From positions 490,026-554,025 of the forward strand of contig NZ_LT964740.1 of the NCBI RefSeq assembly GCF_900240265.1: DNA of 64,000 nt, read 5' to 3'. Shown here one piece after another: positions 1-7,933 of this stretch. Each line of letters begins with the position of its first letter. Position 1 is the first letter of the stretch. Origin of the DNA: Galactobacillus timonensis (GTDB lineage: Bacteria > Bacillota_I > Bacilli_A > Erysipelotrichales > Erysipelotrichaceae). The notes under the pieces were generated by a model. That model worked only from the letters and a program-made list of their open reading frames with translations, made no database searches and was not told the DNA's origin. A program made the position numbers and the translations under genes.

Positions 1-544
1 CGATATTCAATAGCGAAGAGAAGATCAGATAGTACAGTGGATGTTTCGCATCCCCTGCCGCCTGCAGAATCCCCGTAAAAAAATTATACAGAATCAGGCC
101 GCTGATGCCCGCAAAGTAAATCGTCAGATACCGCGTCGCCAGAGGAAGGACATTGTCCGGCGTCCCCATGGCCACCAGCATCGGCCGCGCAAAAATGACG
201 CCGACCGCCGTCATCAATACGCAGAAAAACAAAGCCAGCGCCGTATCCGTATGAACCGCAGCTTCGGTACGCTGCGCGTCATTGGCTCCGATGCGGCGCG
301 CAATGATGACGCCCGCTCCCGTAGAAAAGCCAAGAAAGAAGCCCGTAAACAGATTGACCAGCGACCCTACGCTGCTCACCGCCGCCAGCGCTTCGGCGCC
401 GAGATAATTTCCGACAATCAGAGAATCCGCCGTATTGTAAAGCTGCTGAAACAGATTGCCGATAAAAAGAGGGATGGTAAAAAGAAGAAGCTTCTTCCGA
501 TAATCCCCTACTGTCATTAATGTCGTTGTTTCCCGGCTGTCCAT
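1..544 (-). CDS. MATE family efflux transporter, C-terminus beyond the window
   Basis: Reading leftward from ATG 544, the protein begins MDSRETTTLMTVGDYRKKLL and continues with FIGNLFQQLYNTADSLIVG, the first-helix signature of MATE (MOP superfamily) cation- or proton-coupled drug exporters. A second hydrophobic stretch (VGSLVNLFTGFFLGFSTGAG) and an ARRIGA turn follow. About 181 of an expected 440-460 residues are in view and the rest runs off the left edge. The ATG has no clear ribosome site; instead TGC-TACAAT ends 6 nt upstream, suggesting a leaderless transcript. An alternative ATG at 517 is in frame. It starts 4 nt beyond the stop of the prepilin peptidase gene. Substrate unknown. Confidence 0.9.
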   Translation of the reverse strand, partial: MDSRETTTLMTVGDYRKKLLLFTIPLFIGNLFQQLYNTADSLIVGNYLGAEALAAVSSVGSLVNLFTGFFLGFSTGAGVIIARRIGANDAQRTEAAVHTDTALALFFCVLMTAVGVIFARPMLVAMGTPDNVLPLATRYLTIYFAGISGLILYNFFTGILQAAGDAKHPLYYLIFSSLLNI

Positions 545-548
545 TCGG

Positions 549-1340
549 CTATTGTAGCACCAGGAATGCGCCGTAATGCAGGCACCTGGCCATGAGCTGC
601 TCCCCAGCCAGCAGCGCAAACATCATCCCGAAAGATAACGAAGGTCCAAACGGTATTTTGCGCTGACGTATCAAAGAAACAGACACAACCCCCGCAAAGC
701 ATGCCGCCAATAATGCTGCCCAGATCTGCAGCGGGCCAAGATAGAATCCCATGGCAAGCATCAGCTTCAAGTCTCCGCCGCCCAGTGCCGGCTGCCTCAA
801 GATCCGGTTCAAAAGCTGCGAAAAACAATACATCACGCAAAAGACCAGGACGCCGCCGATAATTCCCTGCACCAGCATCTGTTTCCAGGAAGCTGCCGCA
901 AAAAAGTACAGCAGCCGCAGCAGGATGAGAATGATAACGCAGCCATCCGGGATGATGAAGGACGCAAGATCCACCAGAGACGCAGTCAAAAGAACTACCG
1001 CGGCCGAAGCATAACAGACTGTTTCCTTCGTAAAACCAAAGCGGACAACAAGAACCGCAAACACAATTGCGCAAATAAGCTCCGCCCAAAAGGAAGCAGA
1101 TGAAATCTTTTCGCCGCAATATCGGCACCGCCCTTTCAGGCAAAGATAGCTGAACAGCGGAATCAGATCATACCAGCCAAGCGCATGGCCGCAATGATCG
1201 CAGACACTTCGTCCTCTGTAAAAACACGTTCCTTTCACTATGCGAACGGCGGCGCAGCAGGCAAAGCTTCCCATCACGCTTCCTGCCAGGGTAAAAAACA
1301 GAATCGCCCGGACGGTCAGGGCCGACAGTTCAACTTCCAT
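549..1340 (-). CDS. prepilin peptidase / N-methyltransferase (A24 family, PilD/ComC type)
   Basis: This 263-residue polytopic membrane aspartyl protease should cleave the leader of type IV pilin or competence pseudopilin precursors and methylate the new N-terminus. The N-terminal cytoplasmic zinc-binding loop is intact (CDHC at 47-50, CRYC at 72-75). The two catalytic aspartates are visible at D124 (SLVDLASFIIPD) and D190 (GGGDLKL), within several hydrophobic helices. The start at 1340 has a strong AAGGAGAGA site. No pilin or assembly ATPase gene lies in the window, so it is an orphan here. comFA-comFC near 28 kb make a role in DNA-uptake pilus maturation plausible, though this is inferred. 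Confidence 0.93.
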   Translation of the reverse strand: MEVELSALTVRAILFFTLAGSVMGSFACCAAVRIVKGTCFYRGRSVCDHCGHALGWYDLIPLFSYLCLKGRCRYCGEKISSASFWAELICAIVFAVLVVRFGFTKETVCYASAAVVLLTASLVDLASFIIPDGCVIILILLRLLYFFAAASWKQMLVQGIIGGVLVFCVMYCFSQLLNRILRQPALGGGDLKLMLAMGFYLGPLQIWAALLAACFAGVVSVSLIRQRKIPFGPSLSFGMMFALLAGEQLMARCLHYGAFLVLQ

Positions 1341-1482
1341 TGATCAATCTCTCCTTTTTCTTTGAAATACTGCCTCACATTTTTCTATATCCAATCAGGC
1401 CGACGATTCCCTTATGTCGGCCAAAAATCATCCTGCAATGCATTTTGTTGTAAGATATCGTGGTAGTTTCGGGGAGACAGGA

Positions 1483-2535
1483 ATGATGGAAGAAACAAAG
1501 CATTGGAAAACAAGTGATTTTGATTATGAACTGCCGAAGGAGCTCATCGCCCAGACACCGCTCACTGACCGCAAGAGCAGCCGCATGATGGTCGTACATC
1601 TGGACAGCGACGAGCTGGAACATAAGCATTTCTATGACATCGTCGATTATCTGCATGAAGGCGATGTTCTGGTGCGCAATAATACGCGGGTCATTCCGGC
1701 CCGTCTCTATGGCATCAAGGAAGAAACCGGCGCCCATGTCGAAGTTCTGCTGTTAAGACAGATGGAAAACGACGTTTGGGAATGCCTGTGCGGAAACGCT
1801 CATGTCATCAAACAGGGAACGATCATCACCTTTCATGACGGACGCCTGAAGGCAGAATGCGTCGAAGTGGAGGAACAGGGTCTTCGCAAGATGAAGATGA
1901 TCTACAATGGCATCTTCAACGAGATTCTCGATTCACTTGGAGAAGTTCCCCTTCCGCCCTACATTCATGAAAAGCTCAATGATCCGGAGCGCTACCAGAC
2001 GGTTTACTCCAGGGTCGAAGGTTCCGCGGCCGCTCCGACGGCAGGTCTTCACTTCACCGAGGAGATCTTTGCCAAACTGAGAGCAAAGGGCGTCACCATC
2101 GTCGACGTCACCCTCCATGTGGGCCTTGGCACCTTCAAACCGATGGATACGGAAAATGTTGAGGACCACGTGATGCACAGCGAAGTCTACTTCATGTCCA
2201 GGGAAGCCGCCGATACCCTCAACAGGGCAAAGGCCGAAGGAAGACGGATCGTTGCCATCGGCACGACTTCGGTACGCACACTGGAAAGCGTCTGGAACCG
2301 GTTCGGAAGATTTGAAGAATGCTCCGGAGAAACGAAGCTCTTCATCTACCCCGGCTATCAGTACCATACAATCGATGCGATGCTCACGAATTTCCATCTG
2401 CCCAAGAGTACGCTGATCATGATGATCTGCGCGCTCGGCGGCTATGACCGGATTATGCATGCCTACAAAGTTGCAGTCCGGGAAAAGTACCGCTTCTTCT
2501 CCTTCGGCGACTGCATGTTCCTGACCCATGAATGA
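1483..2535 (+). CDS. queA: S-adenosylmethionine:tRNA ribosyltransferase-isomerase
   Basis: QueA transfers and isomerises the ribosyl group of SAM onto 7-aminomethyl-7-deazaguanine at tRNA position 34, giving epoxyqueuosine. Family hallmarks are DFDYELPKELIAQTPLTDR near the N-terminus, VLVRNNTRVIPARLYG, GSAAAPTAGLHFT, and TTSVRTLES near the end. From ATG 1483 it is 350 residues, the normal length; a GGGGAG site lies 6 nt upstream, and ATG 1486 is an equally possible start. The reading frame stays open back to 1414, but that extension has no family similarity. It overlaps queH by 8 nt, so the two last queuosine steps are translationally coupled. Confidence 0.97.
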   Translation: MMEETKHWKTSDFDYELPKELIAQTPLTDRKSSRMMVVHLDSDELEHKHFYDIVDYLHEGDVLVRNNTRVIPARLYGIKEETGAHVEVLLLRQMENDVWECLCGNAHVIKQGTIITFHDGRLKAECVEVEEQGLRKMKMIYNGIFNEILDSLGEVPLPPYIHEKLNDPERYQTVYSRVEGSAAAPTAGLHFTEEIFAKLRAKGVTIVDVTLHVGLGTFKPMDTENVEDHVMHSEVYFMSREAADTLNRAKAEGRRIVAIGTTSVRTLESVWNRFGRFEECSGETKLFIYPGYQYHTIDAMLTNFHLPKSTLIMMICALGGYDRIMHAYKVAVREKYRFFSFGDCMFLTHE

Positions 2536-3229
2536 GAAAGAGAAACAGGAGTACATCGCCTACCTACAAAGCCGCAAAAGTTCGTCGCGCCATAACTACT
2601 ACAAAGAATCGCTGAAGGTCATCGAACACTGGAAGAAAGACCATCCCGATCAGCAGCCAAGAATCATCCTCCACGCCTGCTGCATCGTCTGTGCCTGCTG
2701 GCCGCTCGACTTTCTGAAGGAAAACGGCTTTGATGTCACGGTCTTCTTCAGCAACTCCAACATCTGGCCCAAAAGTGAATATGATCATCGCCTCAACGAG
2801 GTGAAGCGCTATCTTCATGAGCGGTGGAACGATGACATTTCTCTGATTGTTTCGTCCTATGATTATGAGAAATATGCAGAGACCGTAATTCCTGAGCGGG
2901 AAAACGATCCCGAAGGCTGGAAGAGCTGCTTTGGCTGCTATGCAAAGCGGATCGATGAAGCCTTCGCCTACGGTGATGCCAACGGCTATGATTTCTGTAC
3001 CACAGTCATGACCTTCTCGCGGCAGAAGGATTCGGAAAAGATCAACGAAATCGGACTCAGGCTGGCAGCGAAATACAGCCGCACCAAATGGTTTGTCTCC
3101 GATTTCAAAAAAGCAGACGGCCAGGAGAAATCAGAAGCCATCTGCGATGCCTATGACATTTACCGTCAGGATTACTGCGGCTGTAAAACAAGCTACTACG
3201 AGCGTCATCCAGAGAAGATCAGCGAATGA
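2528..3229 (+). CDS. queH: epoxyqueuosine reductase QueH
   Basis: QueH (DUF208) is the non-cobalamin epoxyqueuosine reductase that makes queuosine from the QueA product. The protein (233 residues) shows the expected cysteine-rich Fe-S and metal motifs: HACCIVCAC near residues 49-57, CFGCYAKRIDEAF in the middle, the TTVMTFSRQKDSE loop, and DYCGC near the C-terminus. It overlaps queA by 8 nt. Neither queCDE nor a tgt gene is in the window, so whether the cell makes preQ1 or salvages it cannot be told here. Its 3' end overlaps the convergent SDR gene by 11 nt. Confidence 0.95.
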   Translation: MNEKEKQEYIAYLQSRKSSSRHNYYKESLKVIEHWKKDHPDQQPRIILHACCIVCACWPLDFLKENGFDVTVFFSNSNIWPKSEYDHRLNEVKRYLHERWNDDISLIVSSYDYEKYAETVIPERENDPEGWKSCFGCYAKRIDEAFAYGDANGYDFCTTVMTFSRQKDSEKINEIGLRLAAKYSRTKWFVSDFKKADGQEKSEAICDAYDIYRQDYCGCKTSYYERHPEKISE

Positions 3230-3980
3230 TCTTCTTTTTCATATGTCCGACAGCTTTCATCCGAAGACCCGATGGAAGCAGCCGCATCAGCTTATTCCCG
3301 ACTCCCGGAACAATGACTGCCTTCTTCCAGTTTGCCTGATACAGGTTCTTTGCAGCGACGGCTGGCGATACTGCACCAATCGTCGGCTTCACGCCTTCCT
3401 TGTCATAAAAAGCCGTCTTCACCGGTCCCGGGCAATAGCAGCAGATCTCTACGCCATAGGGCTTTGCCTCCTCATGAAGCGCACGCGAATAGCTGACGAC
3501 AAACGCTTTGGACGCATAATAGGATGCCGCATACGGACCGGGCTGAAAGGCCGCCGTACTGCCGATGTTGAGAATCGTTCCCTTTCCCGCCGCAATCATT
3601 TCGGGAAGGTACCGGCGGCATAAAAGAACCAGCGCTTCCACATTCAGCTGAAGAAGACGCTGTTCCACGGCGGGATCAAGCTCCCAGCTGCTGCCGACGG
3701 TTCCCATGCCGGCATTGTTGATCAGAACATCCACGGGGCCGCTCCAGCGGTACACCTCTTCCGCCGCATCCGGCTGACAAAGATCTACCGGTAACAGATG
3801 AATGCGGCCATCCGCCGGCGGCGCCTTCTCAGCTGCGCAAACGGCAGCGATCTCCTTTTTTGCAGCCAATAGCGTCTCTTTGCGGCGGGCAGCGATATAT
3901 ATATGGTGGCCATCCTTTGCGAACAGCTTTGCCAGCTCCAGTCCAATGCCTTCCGATCCGCCTGTAATCAATACGTTCAT
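3219..3980 (-). CDS. SDR family NAD(P)-dependent oxidoreductase
   Basis: A 253-residue classical short-chain dehydrogenase. The Rossmann glycine motif is at the N-terminus (ITGGSEGIG), NNAG follows near residue 90, and the catalytic Ser-Tyr-Lys is present (GSTAAFQPGPYAASYYASK). The RR after the first beta-alpha unit (AARRKE) suggests NADP(H). The C-terminal KKKIIR tail resembles short-chain enzymes acting on lipids, but the substrate is not predictable. ATG 3980 is preferred over an in-frame TTG at 3995, which falls inside the apparent promoter. No ribosome site is visible; a -10 box ends 6 nt before the ATG. Confidence 0.9.
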   Translation of the reverse strand: MNVLITGGSEGIGLELAKLFAKDGHHIYIAARRKETLLAAKKEIAAVCAAEKAPPADGRIHLLPVDLCQPDAAEEVYRWSGPVDVLINNAGMGTVGSSWELDPAVEQRLLQLNVEALVLLCRRYLPEMIAAGKGTILNIGSTAAFQPGPYAASYYASKAFVVSYSRALHEEAKPYGVEICCYCPGPVKTAFYDKEGVKPTIGAVSPAVAAKNLYQANWKKAVIVPGVGNKLMRLLPSGLRMKAVGHMKKKIIR

Positions 3981-3986
3981 ACGGTT

Positions 3987-4014
3987 ATTGTACAAAAGGT
4001 GCCGGTTTCCACAA
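3987..4014 (-). promoter_or_regulatory. promoter of the SDR gene, leaderless layout
   Basis: On the minus strand TTGTGG, a 16-nt spacer, then TACAAT. The -10 box is followed by exactly six bases (AACCGT) and the ATG, so transcription would begin at or next to the start codon. Confidence 0.6.
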
Positions 4015-4083
4015 CGGCTTTTCGCGCCAGTTCATGGTACCCTGAATGTACAAGCTGCCACTGGCAGCGAAAGGAATCGCCAC

Positions 4084-5694
4084 ATGAACCATCTGCTGTT
4101 TCTAACCGGAGTCATTCTGATTTTCTGTGCCATCTTCCAGAAACTTTTCCGTCGGACGGGCGTTCCCGGCCTCTTTCTTTTCATTGCGGCCGGCATGATC
4201 TTCGGATCCGACGGCCTGTTTCGCATCCCCTTCGAAGACTACGATGTTGCCGGCACCCTGTGTTCGGCGGCCCTCGTTCTGATCATTTATTACGGCGGTC
4301 TGGGGACAAACCTCAAAGCGGCAAAGCCTGTTCTCGCCAAGGCAGTTCTGCTGTCCAGTGTCGGCAGTCTGCTGACGGCGCTGCTGGTCAGCAGCTTTGC
4401 GATTGTTGTTCTTGGGATGACGGTTTTGGAAGGTCTGCTTCTGGGCGCCGTGATCTGCTCGACAGATGCGGCTTCCGTCTTCTCGATTCTAAGGTCAAGG
4501 AAGATGGACCTGCGCTATGGAACCGCATCGCTTCTGGAAGTGGAGAGCGGATCCAACGATCCTGTTTCCTATCTTCTGACCATGGTGGTGCTCAGCCTGC
4601 TGCAGGGAAACGGCCTTTCCACAGGGCAGATCATAAAGATGCTCCTATTGCAGATTGTCGTCGGTGCTCTGATCGGAGTGCTGGTTGCCTGGGTGGCGCT
4701 GCGACTGCTGCGGCTGTTCCATTTGAAAGATGCGGTATTGACGGAAGCACTTCTGCTTGGCTTCGGTCTGCTTTCGTATGCTTTGGCGTCCGGGCTTGAG
4801 GGCAACGGGTATCTTGCCGTGTACATGGCCGGCATCCTGATCGGAAATCATACGATTCCGGATAAAACCGAAAGCATCCGGTTCTTCCACAGTCTCACGA
4901 GTCTCATGCAGATGCTGCTGTTCTTTCTGCTCGGCTTGCTTGCCTTTCCTTCCCGTCTTCCTGCAGTCGCGTTCCAGGCGCTTCTGGTCGCTCTGTTTCT
5001 GACGTTTGCGGCCAGGCCGGCGGCCGTCTTTCTTCTGCTGGCGCCTCTGCACTGTCCGCGGAACCAGCGCCTGTTCATTTCATTTGCAGGCATGCGCGGT
5101 GCCGCTTCCATCGCCTTCGCCATCATGGCGCTCAGCCCGGGGATCACGCTTTCCTATGATCTGTTCCATATGGTATTCTTCATCGTCCTGTTTTCCATTC
5201 TGTTTCAGGGTTCCCTGATTCCATCGGCGGCCCGAAAGCTCGATCTCATCGATGCCGGGGAAGATGTCATGGCGACGTTCAACGACACGGTTGAGGATCT
5301 GCCGGTACAGTTCGTGCGCTTCCAGCTTCCTTCAGGACATCCATGGAACGGGCGGACGGTCAGTGAAATCACCTTTCCTCCGCAGTCGATCCTTCCGGTC
5401 ATTGAACGCAATCACCAGCAGATCGTTCCCAGGGGCGATACCCGCCTGCAGGCCGGCGACATCCTGATCCTGTGCGGTGCGGAAGGCGGCGATGCCGACA
5501 GCAGCGGCATGCACGAAATCTGTCTCACGGCCTTCCATGACTGGACGGGACGAAAACTTGCGGATCTGGCGCTGGAAGACGAGCTGATCATCTTCATCCG
5601 CCGCCATGGCACGACGCTGATTCCTTCCGGGGATACGGTTCTTGCGGCCGGCGACCTGCTTTACGTCATCAGTAAACCCGTTTCCGGGGCATAA
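4084..5694 (+). CDS. CPA1-family potassium/proton (or sodium/proton) antiporter with RCK_C domain
   Basis: A 536-residue membrane protein. About twelve hydrophobic segments fill residues 1-390 and contain the CPA signatures CSTDAASVFSILR and EVESGSNDPVSYLL (the ND ion-binding pair) and FAGMRGAASIAFAI. A hydrophilic C-terminal part (about 405-536) holds a TrkA-C/RCK_C-like ligand domain (GRTVSEITFPPQSILPVIER, LQAGDILILCG, LAAGDLLYVIS). This layout matches NhaP2/CvrA-type K+/H+ antiporters. ATG 4084 has AAAGGAA upstream; the frame is open further back but lacks membrane segments. Together with ktrAB at 60-62 kb it suggests active K+ balance. Confidence 0.9.
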   Translation: MNHLLFLTGVILIFCAIFQKLFRRTGVPGLFLFIAAGMIFGSDGLFRIPFEDYDVAGTLCSAALVLIIYYGGLGTNLKAAKPVLAKAVLLSSVGSLLTALLVSSFAIVVLGMTVLEGLLLGAVICSTDAASVFSILRSRKMDLRYGTASLLEVESGSNDPVSYLLTMVVLSLLQGNGLSTGQIIKMLLLQIVVGALIGVLVAWVALRLLRLFHLKDAVLTEALLLGFGLLSYALASGLEGNGYLAVYMAGILIGNHTIPDKTESIRFFHSLTSLMQMLLFFLLGLLAFPSRLPAVAFQALLVALFLTFAARPAAVFLLLAPLHCPRNQRLFISFAGMRGAASIAFAIMALSPGITLSYDLFHMVFFIVLFSILFQGSLIPSAARKLDLIDAGEDVMATFNDTVEDLPVQFVRFQLPSGHPWNGRTVSEITFPPQSILPVIERNHQQIVPRGDTRLQAGDILILCGAEGGDADSSGMHEICLTAFHDWTGRKLADLALEDELIIFIRRHGTTLIPSGDTVLAAGDLLYVISKPVSGA

Positions 5695-5730
5695 AAAAGA
5701 ACGCAGGGCTCTTCTTCAACCCATGCGTTC
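5693..5730 (-). terminator. rho-independent terminator of the leftward TetR operon
   Basis: On the minus strand GAACGCA(T)GGG pairs with CCC(T)GCGTTC around a 10-nt loop, followed by a run of six T. It overlaps the end of the converging antiporter gene and may stop transcription both ways. Confidence 0.75.
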
Positions 5731-5747
5731 CCTGCATTCCCAAAGCT

Positions 5748-6206
5748 TCAGTCAATATGAATTTCGTTTGAATCGGAAGTGTCCGGCTCACTCTTCTCCT
5801 CCGGTGCAGCAGCTGTTTCCTGCGCTGTCGTATCGGATGCAGCCGTTTCTGCAGCTGCTTCTTCCTTTTCTTCCTGCGCCTGCTGCTGATCCAGGGCGGC
5901 AAGCTTTTCGTTGAGCAGCTGAATCAGTTCGCGGTTGGACTTGATCAGATTCAGAACATCATCCATGCCCTCAACCGGCTTGCCGGCTGTCAAAGCGTCA
6001 TAGTAAGCTTCACCAAGGCGAGCATAGGACTTGTTCAAAGTCCGTTTATGTTCGCCGATCTGGCTCTTAAGCTCAAGCTTCTGACGCATTACGGACGCGT
6101 AGTCGGCAGCGCTCTTGGCGCCGTCATTTACCAGCTTTGCAAAGGAAGTTGCCGTATCGCTTACAAAACGTGTGAAATCATCAGTCGTCTTTTTCCAGTC
6201 ATTCAT
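5748..6206 (-). CDS. hypothetical coiled-coil protein with acidic tail
   Basis: A 152-residue protein I do not recognise as a named family. The N-terminal two-thirds is predicted helical with heptad-like patterning (DDFTRFVSDTATSFAKLV, then KLELKSQIGEHKRTLNKSYARLGEAY, then IKSNRELIQLLNEKLAALDQQ). The last 45 residues are Glu/Ala/Thr-rich and acidic, probably disordered. There is no signal peptide or membrane segment. AAGGAG precedes ATG 6206. It lies 43 nt downstream of the TetR gene and is probably co-transcribed and under the same control. It resembles small envelope-stress or phasin-like helical proteins only in general shape. Confidence 0.75.
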   Translation of the reverse strand: MNDWKKTTDDFTRFVSDTATSFAKLVNDGAKSAADYASVMRQKLELKSQIGEHKRTLNKSYARLGEAYYDALTAGKPVEGMDDVLNLIKSNRELIQLLNEKLAALDQQQAQEEKEEAAAETAASDTTAQETAAAPEEKSEPDTSDSNEIHID

Positions 6207-6249
6207 AGGTTTTATCTCCTTCTTTCTTTTTCCTGGTTATTTGTTTATT

Positions 6250-6813
6250 TCAGTTCATCGAATGCAGATAATCTTCAATGCGCTTCGCGATTTCGTCGAA
6301 GCCGTCTCTGGTGTACCGGGCAAGATCTGCCAGCCCTCCGATAATGGCATCGGCATAGGCATCCGGATCATCGACATGGAGCTTTGACAGGCGGTTGCCC
6401 TCCTCGAGAAGTTCTCTCAGACTGTCACGCGCCGTCTGCTTGGCTTCATCGATCGTGCGACTGCTGAGAAGTGTCAGATCGATGTTTGCCCGATGGGCAT
6501 CCAGGTTTTCCCACATCATCCGGAACGACTCCATCGTCCCGGTCAGAAAGCTGCGCAGACGCTCATCGAAGTCGTCCGACGCGTCGATTGCCTTCTGCAG
6601 CGAGCATTTCATCTGGCGGTTGTATTTCTGGGAAATCGCTTCGATGACATCGTCCTTGGAATTGAAGTAGTAATAGAACAAACCCTTGGCAACATTCATT
6701 TCCTTGACAATCGCGGCAACGGTCGTATCAACGACGCCATGTTCCTTGAAGAGCTGTTCAGCGGCGTTGATGAACTGGTTACGGCGGTCATCGCTATCAT
6801 GCGGCTCGCTCAT
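6250..6813 (-). CDS. TetR/AcrR family transcriptional regulator
   Basis: A 187-residue repressor-type protein. The N-terminal helix-turn-helix (FINAAEQLFKEHGVVDTTVAAIVKEMNVAKGLFYYYFNSKDDV) is a textbook TetR DNA-binding domain; the rest is the variable helical ligand/dimer domain. A good ribosome site (AGGAGGTGAAC) precedes ATG 6813. Thirty bases upstream sits a near-perfect palindrome (6844-6862), so autorepression is likely. It is first gene of a two-gene leftward unit with the coiled-coil protein. The effector is not predictable. Confidence 0.95.
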   Translation of the reverse strand: MSEPHDSDDRRNQFINAAEQLFKEHGVVDTTVAAIVKEMNVAKGLFYYYFNSKDDVIEAISQKYNRQMKCSLQKAIDASDDFDERLRSFLTGTMESFRMMWENLDAHRANIDLTLLSSRTIDEAKQTARDSLRELLEEGNRLSKLHVDDPDAYADAIIGGLADLARYTRDGFDEIAKRIEDYLHSMN

Positions 6814-6843
6814 TTGTTCACCTCCTATGCTTAGATATACATT

Positions 6844-6862
6844 TTGACTGACCGTCGGTCAA
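6844..6862. promoter_or_regulatory. TetR-type operator palindrome
   Basis: TTGACTGACCGTCGGTCAA is an inverted repeat in which all but the central base and one symmetric pair match. The half-site GACCG/CGGTC is typical of TetR regulators. It lies between the TetR gene and the divergent rlmA and starts 30 bases above the TetR start codon. Confidence 0.8.
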
Positions 6863-6900
6863 TACAAAACAAAGATTATGGGAAACTTCACAAAATTCGA

Positions 6901-6906
6901 TACAAT
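6901..6906 (+). promoter_or_regulatory. -10 box of rlmA, leaderless layout
   Basis: TACAAT is followed by AAAACC and the rlmA ATG at 6913. No ribosome site is present, and no convincing -35 is seen at 16-18 nt. Confidence 0.5.
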
Positions 6907-6912
6907 AAAACC

Positions 6913-7683
6913 ATGAAACTATTGTGCCCAATCTGCGGAAAACCGCTGAAGAAAGTAGAAAAGGCAGCCGTCTGTGAAAACGGCCATTCCTATGACTATG
7001 CCCGCCAGGGCTATCTGAATCTCTATCTGAAACAGAGTGTGGATCATGGCGATAACAAGGCAATGGTCCAGGCAAGAACCGCCTTTCTTTCGACAGGTTC
7101 CTATGCCTTTCTGAAAGACAGGCTGGTGGAGAAGGTCAAAGAGGCGCATCCCGGTGTCCTTGTCGATCTTGGCTGTGGGGAAGGATGGTATACCAGGGAT
7201 CTTCCCGCCGATGAAAAATACGGCTTCGATCTGTCCAAGGAAGCGCTCAAGCATGCTGCGAAAAATGATCCGGCTTCCCAATACGCCGTTGCCTCGATCT
7301 TTCACCTCCCTTTGCCGGATGAATGTGCCGATGCGGTACTGACCTGCTTTGCGCCGGCGGCGGAGGAAGAGATTGTGCGCATTCTGAAACCGGGCGGAAT
7401 TTTCCTCTTTGTAACACCGGGGCCGGACCATCTGATGGAGATGAAGAAGGTACTCTACGACGTGCCGTATCAGAATGAGCTGAAGGATCTTGGCATCCAA
7501 ATGACATTGAAGGATACGGAAACCATTGAGCATTCCTTCCATGTGAGTCAGGACAATCTAATGAATCTCTTTGAGATGACGCCGTACGCGCACCGTACCC
7601 CTGCCGAAGCCATTGACCGTCTCAGGAAGCTGGATGGCATGGATCTGACGGCACAGTTTGTAATCCGAACCTATCAGAAGTAA
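6913..7683 (+). CDS. rlmA: 23S rRNA (guanine-N1)-methyltransferase, RlmA family
   Basis: A 256-residue SAM-dependent methyltransferase. The N-terminal zinc ribbon (CPICGKPL, then VCENGHSYDYARQGYLNLY) is the RlmA signature, followed by the Rossmann motif I VLVDLGCGEGWYTRDL. It methylates N1 of a guanine in 23S rRNA helix 35; relatives in Gram-positives (RlmAII) modify the adjacent G748 and affect macrolide/tylosin response. ATG 6913 is chosen because the protein starts directly with the zinc ribbon and the upstream TTG at 6844 lies inside the TetR operator. The TetR operator ends 38 nt upstream of the -10 box. Confidence 0.92.
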   Translation: MKLLCPICGKPLKKVEKAAVCENGHSYDYARQGYLNLYLKQSVDHGDNKAMVQARTAFLSTGSYAFLKDRLVEKVKEAHPGVLVDLGCGEGWYTRDLPADEKYGFDLSKEALKHAAKNDPASQYAVASIFHLPLPDECADAVLTCFAPAAEEEIVRILKPGGIFLFVTPGPDHLMEMKKVLYDVPYQNELKDLGIQMTLKDTETIEHSFHVSQDNLMNLFEMTPYAHRTPAEAIDRLRKLDGMDLTAQFVIRTYQK

Positions 7684-7697
7684 GAATAACTATAAAA

Positions 7698-7720
7698 CTG
7701 CCCTTTCGGGCAGCTTATTT
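7698..7720. terminator. bidirectional terminator between rlmA and the RHH gene
   Basis: CTGCCC-TTTC-GGGCAG hairpin. It is followed by CTTATTT on the plus strand and by TTTTATAG on the minus strand, so it can serve both converging genes. Confidence 0.7.
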
Positions 7721-7909
7721 GATATCGAAATCCGGTTCTTCGTCGAGATGTTCGGAAACGTATTTTCCGTTTTTTTTGCGCTGCTTGACGCATTCTGTAA
7801 GAAGGTATTCGATCTGGCCGTTAACGGAGCGGAAATCATCCTCCGCCCATGCTGCGATGGCATCATACAGCTTATCATCGAGTCTCAGCGGTATCTGTTT
7901 TCTGGCCAC
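7715..7909 (-). CDS. ribbon-helix-helix (Arc/CopG-like) DNA-binding protein
   Basis: A 64-residue protein beginning ARKQIPLRLDDKLYDAIAAWA, a ribbon-helix-helix fold: one beta strand followed by two helices, with the QIEYLL helix 2. The start is GTG 7909 with GGAGG eight bases upstream. It follows the SPFH gene by 24 nt on the same strand. The SPFH plus Arc-like pair is a recurring neighbourhood in Firmicutes. It may regulate the pair through the palindrome at 8970-8985; that link is inference. Confidence 0.85.
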   Translation of the reverse strand: MARKQIPLRLDDKLYDAIAAWAEDDFRSVNGQIEYLLTECVKQRKKNGKYVSEHLDEEPDFDIK

Positions 7910-7933
7910 GTTGTTTACCTCCTGCTTTGATCA

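Noticed and set aside
41..520. 159-codon plus-strand frame at the left edge
   Set aside because: Very Arg/Lys-rich; the opposite strand encodes an unmistakable MATE transporter N-terminus.
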